Notes under the pieces: model-generated
Told to the model about the DNA's origin: nothing
Seen by the model: the letters and a program-made list of their open reading frames with translations, nothing else
The model's database searches: none
Source of the DNA: Asterias amurensis
Taxonomy: Eukaryota > Echinodermata > Asteroidea > Forcipulatida > Asteriidae
Reading direction: 5' to 3'
Length of the DNA stretch: 64,000 nucleotides
Assembly (NCBI RefSeq): GCF_032118995.1
Contig: NC_092666.1
Location: 15,501,950 to 15,565,949 of the forward strand
Position numbers and translations under genes: made by a program
Shown: positions 54,401 to 63,400 of the stretch, one piece after another
Layout of the letters: each line of letters opens with the position of its first letter
Position numbering within the stretch: position 1 is the first letter of the stretch

Positions 54401-57400
54401 TGTAAAAATTGAAATTTGTGATGGGTGGATCAAATCAATTTGTGCAAAAAGGTAAATTTTTAAACCTTGATTATTCTGAGTTGCCACTACCAGTGCTACA
54501 ACTTTATTTGATCCAATATTGTATTAAACTTCTTCTGTTTACTGATTTCATCTTATCATCAAAGGCATTCAGTTTGTGAATCGAAGTGAGTACAAACTAA
54601 AAGTGATGTTTTTAAAACTCTCCCTTTCCCATTTTGGAAGTCTTTATATTTTTCTCCTTCAATTTTTACATGTTTTATAGATGTAGAATCGTCAAAGTCA
54701 CATCCGTATGTTAGAGAAAAGAAAGCATTTCACAGCAATGGTTTATATCTTTTCTTCGTGTCCAGTTGCTGTTAGTTACAAATTTGCACCAAACTTTCAA
54801 GGAACCTTCCAAAATTTTACTGCAAAGCTTTGAAGTTCTCATTGTGTTTCTATGTAGCATAGATTCTTTATACCACTTTTAATGCACAAACACGAAGGGA
54901 GTCCGTTTCCCAAATGGCAGCTAATAACAATTTACCCTAGATCTACCGCCATTTCTGAGGTATTTGTAAACAAGAGTTCAGTGTGTTAATGACAAAATGA
55001 AACCATCTTAACCTTCTTAATACTATTGAAATCAGTTCTTAAAATGTATGACGTAAAACATACACAAAAGGAGACCATTGGCTATCGTCTTTTTAGAATG
55101 TTGAAACACTTGGAGTGGTTTCAGTTACTTAGCAAGTATAACAACCATTGGAAAACACTGCTAACTAAATGTGATGGATGCAAAATCAAAATGGTTCCCT
55201 ATTGTTGTTATTTGTATTTTTATCTTTATTCAAACTGTGGTTTTGTGTACATTATTGATGTTGTTTGCATGGCTTTAATAGGCATGATACTCTTCCTATA
55301 TTAATCTAATTTATGATTATTTTTCCTTCAGGAAGTCAGTAAAATTAATGCTCAAAATGTAAAAAAAACAATTAAATTATTGATTATGATTTCAATTCAG
55401 AATTATCCCGGTTTGCTTTTTCTAAGGATGAAGTATTCACCACGGCAACAATATTGCAGACGTTATGTGGTGGTCTGTGACACAATTTCAGAGGAAGTGA
55501 AAACTGCCTTGAATAAAGCATGGTATATCAGGCCTCAGATTAACCCACGCTTTCCAAAGCAATTGTCATGGTGCCCTGTGCTTTTGCTGTGGTGTCCTTT
55601 GCAAAGTTCCAATACAAATTTACATTTTCCTCATAGAACATGTAGAAATGCCCCTTAGAGGAAGATAACTGTGCCCCTTCAAGAGCAAAGTTCAAGGCAT
55701 GATGGTACCCCTTACATGGCTCCCTTTTACATGTATTTACATATCCGTGACCTCAGGGTTCTAGACTTGGAACTGTAAGTGTAACTAATGCCACTGAGCT
55801 ATTTTCAGCACCGTTGGAGCCCTACTGGTCCCAAGAATATCACATTGAATAATGAAGATGAACTTTATGTTTCCAGATGAATTTCTCGGCGAGGCAGTGA
55901 TCTTTCTAGACTCGTTGGAACGGAATCCGAGTAGCCGACAAATTATCCCTCTACAGGGCCGACTTAGCGAGAGTGATAACATCAAAGGATCGTTAACGGT
56001 AGAGGTAAGGATTGAATACTGCCCTCAAGGGGCTCTGTCAGGATGAGTTATTTATAATTGGGGACCAATTTATAGAGCTGCTTAAAGCAGAACACATTGT
56101 TTAACTAATGCCTGCTAACAGGCTTAGTAATGAGCAGGATACCAGTCACACATGACATTGTTTGGCTTGTAACCTTATACTGGTAAGCACAATTTTGTTG
56201 TGCACGGCTACTTTTTGTGCTGAAGCCCTGGGCCCTGGGTTAGGGTATTATGGGTTTCGACAGGAGAAATGTGTAGGGCTGAGGTCTAACAGTTAGCATC
56301 ACTTGAGCAATGAGGGTAGAGCGTTACTGCCTTACAGCGTTACAGCCATCAGCATCATGGTGTGAGAATTTAACAATGGTGTGACAGTCTGATATTGCTA
56401 CCAACTTGTGGTGTTGCTGCCTTCATTATCAAGGTATAGTTATAAATACACAATGTTACAGCATTGTAGGGGAACTGGCTCACAATGTTTTTGATGCATT
56501 AGGGCTTTACAGCCAGCTCCATGGTGTAAGGAACAAATGTACAGCACTACAGAAATGTAGTGTGACAGCTGTGTAGCGTTACAACTTTGTAGTGTTACAG
56601 CCATGTAGCATTTCAGCCATAAGCGTTACCGCCTTGTAGCCCTACAGAATTTTAATGTTACATGCTTTTAACGTTACAGACTTTTGGCGTTATAAACTTT
56701 TAGCGTTAGACTTTTAGCATTACAGCTTAAAGGCCCGGTCCCACTGCAGCGATAACTAAACATTAACGATCAAAACGCAAAGAAAACGCATTCTATTGGT
56801 CGAATTGCACCGCGCAGAAAACGCACACACTCTTTCAACCAATGGAATGCGTTCTCTTTGCGTAGTTATCGTTATCGTTCTCGTTATCACTGCAGTGGGA
56901 TCGGGCCTTAACAGCCCAAAAGGTGATCAGCATGGGGTGTACAGCATGTTGTTTTTGGTGCAGGCCTCTTGACACCACATATACACCCATATTACTGCAT
57001 GTTTTGAATACATTCCTCATTCTAAACTACACTCAATTGACACTTTCCAGTTCGTGTTCTCACTTTCTCCGGAGGAAACCGAGGCAGAAATGTTAAATAG
57101 GGTGAGGTTTTTAGACTCGGCACATTGCATGCAACGGTGGTGGACTCCATATTATAATAATAAATAAATAAGTTTATATTGCGCCCATTCCATAAAATGT
57201 ATACAAGAGCATAACAGAATAATTCATAATGTTGATCTACATTTGTACATCTTGCTTGTTGTCCACTGACATGTTCATTTCAGGGAAACATTTCATAGAG
57301 TTGATGAACGTCTAAACAATTACAGCTGAGCTCAAAAACTTTTGCTTAAAGGAAGGGTATAACAGAGCTGTCAACTCTTCCTGATTCTGCAGAAAGTTTT

Positions 57401-60400
57401 CTGAAAATAAACAATTGTTTTTATTGATAAACAATTTTGGAAATCTCCCAGATTATTGAAGTTGTTTCCTATTATGTTGAATGTAATCCTGAATGTCCAC
57501 CTGATTGTTGTGTGAAATTTCCCTGGCTGTAAGATGCAAATGTTGGCAGCTCAGGTATAAAGTACAGTAGCAATTCAAGACCATTACCTCTGTTGCCCTG
57601 GTCTTGATTTCAAGTCTTAGATCGTGGTTGTTCTTCTTCATCTCAGCCATGAAAAAACGCCCCCACATTGTTAGCTATCATGTGCCTTAACCCGCAATCT
57701 AACTTTGATCGTATTCTAAATGACGAAGGTTGATCACAAGAGGGCGCTGTTTGTAGCGGCTATCAGGACGACTAAAAAGCCACGATCAAAAAGCCACGAT
57801 CAAAAAGCCACGATCAAAGACTTGGAACCAAGGCTACTGTTGCCCTGGTCTTGGTGCCCCTTCAAAAGTTTTTCATAGACTTTGAGATTTTTTTATAAAA
57901 GTGCCCTCTGCAAAATGAAAATGGCCTTGCCCTCTCAAAGTTTAAATTCCAGGGCTGTGTTTCTGGTATTTGAACCTTTTAGGTCTCATGTTTGTGAAAT
58001 TGTGAACTTTAATCTGAATTCAGAGTTTACTTTGTCCTTCTGGTGAAAAATACTAAGCCATTATTTTTAGATAAAAGAAATCATGCTTGTTAATCTAGTG
58101 CTGAGACTATTCCCAGAAGCTCTTTGAAATCTATAACTGCAGGGGTGTGTTTTTGCAGTCATTACCAATAACTGTTGTCGGTTGACTCTGCCATTGGTTA
58201 ATCACTGCCCATTGACCGAAACATTTACTGGTTACAGACACGAAAATGCACCTCAGGGGTTTTTAAAAGATGGAAGCACCATCAGTTCAACCTTCCTCCT
58301 ACGATTTGAATCCTACTTTCACTTTCAGACCTTTTTGCCAGCAATGACTCTTGCCACCGAGTTCTCTATAAATACCATGAATACAACACAAGATTAAATT
58401 TAACATCATTTTCTTCACCTTCATGTACATGCAATGCTGTAAATCATTCTTGCTTTAATAACATCCCATTGGTGTCAGGGTTCTTTTAGGGGTCAATTCA
58501 GAACCCAAACTTTGTGAGTTTGGCTGAAGACTTGGTTGCTTTACTTTTCCAATGGTGTCAGTGCATTTTGTCATACTTTACATGTACACACATGTAGTCT
58601 AGTGTAGAGTGAATGTACTTCTATCTTCTATATGTGGTTCTGGGCTTCCAGGGTGTGATAAAAAGGAAAATACGATTCATTGGTTGTGGTTGAGGGAAAC
58701 CCAGACCTGAAAACAATTTTTCAGGAATTTTCACATTCTTCAAATTTCATCCCTGAAAATAAGAATCTTTGAAGGAAGAAAACTCTTCATTCTGAAGTAA
58801 AATGCATATTTACATATATCCAGTTTCATTCCTCAAGCCTCATTAGTCATTTACATATATTTGCATATTCATGTTTTATTTGAATACCTCAAGCCTCATT
58901 GGTTCTTATACATTTCCTAATTAACATACTGACGTTTTATTTTCTCTTTTGTTCTGATTTTGTTTTGGGTCTATTATTTCGTGCTGTCCAGTTTGTCTTT
59001 TGTTCTCAAGACCTCTCTCCAGACCCATCAGCTAAGGAAAGGGTGAGACACGATCATCTTAAAACAAATATTCATCGCTAACAACAAATTGTCTTGAAAG
59101 CAGCAACTCTTGCACGCAAATGGCATGGGGGAGAAGGGTTCAAGATTTCTCTAAAGATTTTATTTCTCATTTATAGGCATGGTTCAACACTTGCAACGAA
59201 TTTCAATTTGCCAAATTTGAAAAAGAATATTTCTTTTTTGTATGGAATGTAAGCAGACATAAGCCATTTGACACAATGTCATGGGTAGTTCCTGGAAAAG
59301 TTATGATGACCATTTAGGACTGATATTGCAACCCAGTCCCCCCCCCCCCCAATGTTTGTTGTCCTGGTAGCTTCTCAGTAAAGTAAGAACCTGTCTTTGT
59401 TTTGCCAGCATTGTTTTGGCTTTTTTTAGCGACATCCTTCTTGGTTCTTTACAAGAAAGCAAAGGGTGGTTGTTCTCACTCTGTCAGAATTCAGTGATCC
59501 CTTTTGTCAAAGTCCTTGGTTCAAAGAAAAAGCGTCAATTTTCCTTTTAAGATTGGGATTGTTTGCTTGGGTTTGTTCTTTGGCTTTGGTTATTGTTCTC
59601 TCCCTATGTATGTGTTTGACACCTTGTTTAGTAAAATGCATAAATATTAACAATAAGTAAAATAATAGTTGGGTAGGGAAACTATACAAGGTGCAAAAGA
59701 TCAGAGTTACTCAAAATAACAGAGTTAGATTAAAGTTGGTTTGAAAAGAGAAGTGATTATATCAGTATATGGCAGTGCATACATGTATGTGAAAATAACA
59801 GAGTTAGATTAAAGTTGGTTTGAAAAGAGAAGTGATTATATCAGTATATGGCAGTGCATACATGTATGTGAAAATAACAGAGTTAGATTAAAGTTGGTTT
59901 GAAAAGAGAAGTGATTATATCAGTATATGGCAGTGCATACATGTATGTGAAAATAACAGAGTTAGATTAAAGTTGGTTTGAAAAGAGAAGTGATTATATC
60001 AGTATATGGCAGTGCATACATGTATGTGAAAATAACAGAGTTAGATTAAAGTTGGTTTGAAAAGAGAAGTGATTATATCAGTATATGGCAGTGCATACAT
60101 GTATGTGGTACATGCTAACTCCAATGCCAGGATTTGTAAGAACACGTTAGTGTTCAAACTTTGTGACTTCCAATGCTTCAATGTCTTAAAAGGTGTCAAG
60201 AGGAGTTCACAAGAGTTTCTCCTGCCCCCCCCCCCTCCCCCCCAAAATCTCTGCCTAGTTCCATACTTCTGCAATGTTGTTAAATTTGCTTTCCCACAAA
60301 CCCTCCAGAATGTCTTTATGAACCCTTAGAAACCCTCATGAAACCCTGTACAAACCCTCTCTCAAATGCCTTTATAAACCCTTACCCCCCAACAAACCCT

Positions 60401-63400
60401 CTCTATAAACCCTCTACAAACCCTTTCTGCAATGCTTCTACGAACCGTTAAGTTGTTCACAGACCATTCATTCACAAAGTTTAACTCCTGCATGATGCTC
60501 GCGAGATTATTGCAAAATGCATAGTTGTACGTTATAAAAACAATGATACAATTGGCTTTAACATGTTTAAGATGGACGACTTTGTCATATCATTTGAGAT
60601 CTACCTTTTGGCTTGGAATGTACATATGCAGCACTTTTAACCTTTAACCTTTGCTCTATTGGCCTGTCTTTATGAGTTTGCCATCATTAGTTTATGTTGA
60701 ATGCTGAGGTCTTGGATACATGTATTACTATTAGCTCGAGGATCAGAGCAAGAAGAGGATCAGAGCAAGAAGAGGATCAGAGCAAACTGATCGCAACGTT
60801 GAGTTGTCAACCATCGGTTCTTTTCAGAACTATCACTACTCAAAAGAGATATCCACATGGTGCTACTGCAAACTCACCTATACTGACAGTACTCCCACCG
60901 TGCAAAGTTTCAAACCCAACATGTACATACCCAGTTTGATTCAATCCCACAAATGTTGCATTGCTACATGTAGAACAGATGTCTTACCACTAGACTATCA
61001 AGCTAGCCTGTACTAGAGGCAGTTTAATTCTACAAAAGAACACAGAAAAAAACAAGTTTTTTTATCCAATTTGATTGAAGATATTTGTGGTAACTGTCAT
61101 TCCAATCCCCAGTTCCTATTTCCTGGAGACAGAGGCTGGGATGAATCTACGGAAGGGGTGAGCCTCTTAAAGACAAATAATCCCCTCCTACCATCTATCC
61201 TCCACCCCTCCTACCTTCCCTTATAGGTACATGTAGGGTGTCATGGTTAGGGTTAGGCTGGAAAGAATCTACTGAAGGGGTGAGCCTCTTAAAGACAAAT
61301 AATCCCCTCCTACCATCTATCCTCCACCCCTCCTACCTTCCCTTATAGGTACATGTAGGGTGTCATGGTTAGGGTTAGGCTGGGATGAATCTACGGAAGG
61401 GGTGAGCCTCTTAAAGACAAATAATCCCTTCCTACCATCCATCCTCCACCCCTCCTACCTTCCCTTATAGGTACATGTAGGGTGTCATGGTTAGGGTTAG
61501 GCTGGAAAGAATCTACTGAAGGGGTGAGCCTCTTAAAGACAAATAATCCCCTCCTACCATCTATCCTCCACCCCTCCTACCTTCCCTTATAGGTACATGT
61601 AGGGTGTCATGGTTAGGGTTAGGCTGGGATGAATCTACGGAAGGGGTGAGCCTCTTAAAGACAAATAATCCCCTCCTACCATCCATCCTCCACCCCTCCT
61701 ACCTTCCCTTATAGGTACATGTAGGGTGTCATGGTTAGGGTTAGGCTGGGATGAATCTACTGAAGGGGTGAGCCTCTTAAAGACAAATAATCCCCTCCTA
61801 CCATCCCTCCTCCACCCCTCCTACCTTCCCTTATAGGTACATGTAGGGTGTCATGGTTAGGGTTAGGCTGGGATGAATCTACGGAAGGGGTGAGCCTCTA
61901 AAAGACAAATAATCCCTTCCTACCATCTATCCTCCACCCCTCCTACCTTCCCTTGTAGGTACATGTAGGGTGTCATGGTTAGGGTTAGGCTGGGATGAAT
62001 CTACGGAAGGGGTGAGCCTCTAAAAGACAAATAATCCCTTCCTACTATCCCTCCTCCACCCCTCCTACCTTCCCTTATAGGTACATGTAGGGTGTCATGG
62101 TTAGGGTTAGGCTGGGATGAATCTACGGAAGGGGTGAGCCTCTAAAAGACAAATAATCCCTTCCTACCATCTATCCTCCACCCCTCCTACCTTCCCTTAT
62201 AGGTACATGTAGGGTGTCATGGTTAGGGTTAGGCTGGGATGAATCTACGGAAGGGGTGAGCCTCTAAAAGACAAATAATCCCTTCCTACTATCCCTCCTC
62301 CACCCCTCCTACCTTCCCTTATAGGTACATGTAGGGTGTCATGGTTAGGGTTAGGCTGGGATGAATCTACGGAAGGGGTGAGCCTCTAAAAGACAAATAA
62401 TCCCTTCCTACCATCTATCCTCCACCCCTCCTACCTTCCCTTATAGGTACATGTAGGGTGTCATGGTTAGGGTTAGGGTTAGGGTTAGAGCATCAAACTC
62501 AAGTTCTGGTGGTTAAGACATCGTAGTATGGGTTTGAATCCCGGTCGTGACACTTGTGTCCTTTTAGATTAAGAATAAATTATTATTTTTATTATTACAG
62601 TTAAAGAAAAAAGTAACTGGCCCTCCAGAAAATTGGTGGCCCAATACCATTTCAGAATTTAAAACTGTTTGGCACTTATCCAGCTGGTTACTTTAAAAGT
62701 CACTATTCTGTTTGTCATTTGGCTTCAATCAGTTCTAAACTGACCACTCTCATGGAAGGTTTCTGGGATGTTTTGAAGAAGATATTTCTCACTGTCTCCT
62801 TGGGCTATCATTCTGGGTGTGAAAGGTGGCCCAAAGATGTTTTCACTGGCCGTGGGCCAGAGATGAGCCACGGGCCAGCAATGCTGTTCATTATGACTGT
62901 TGCGATGACCATGACTTGTATTTTATTGTTTGCTTTAATATTTGTTGTTGTTACAGTGCAGCAGCGTTGTGTCTCCTAAAATACTATTTGCGAGTTTGAA
63001 ACCACAAATCGTTGTATCTCACTTAAAATAGGTTGGACGTAGACAACAAACAAGTTTGTGCTGTGATACAATGTTTTTACATGGAGCATTTTTAGACGGG
63101 ATAAAACTTTTTTGCCAAAACGAGATACAATGTTTTTGCACTGACACAATGCTCTTGAGAACTCTCGTAATGATTTCAGTCTATCTTGGTCTTTATGTTT
63201 TAGAGATTTTTCTTCACATGTTGTCTCAAAGCTTGTGGTTTAAGCCTCTCAAGCTAGCTTGGGCTTTGGGAAAGCAATGGTAGAGGGAAATAAATGTATG
63301 CTTTTATCACATTTGCTTATATCACATTTGTGCAGTTTGGTTGCGTCTGTCTAAACTTGTATCCAATTTCAAGATTTTCTAGATTCGTTCAATTTCATCT

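Noticed and set aside
59011..59042. 32-nt version of exon B using the CTCAAG acceptor
   Set aside because: It would shift the frame (32 is not a multiple of 3), while the 51-nt version keeps phase and matches exon A.
61134..62475. CRISPR-like or centromeric satellite interpretation of the 122-bp array
   Set aside because: Repeats are contiguous without unique spacers, and the unit derives from a local exon and donor.
62719..62979. 86-codon plus-strand frame with a hydrophobic end (ALIFVVVTVQ)
   Set aside because: No splice-site or phase consistency with C2CD2L, no domain, and flanked by SINE sequence; treated as chance.
63056..63283. 75-codon frame with hydrophobic stretches
   Set aside because: No homology, no plausible start or splice context; intronic.
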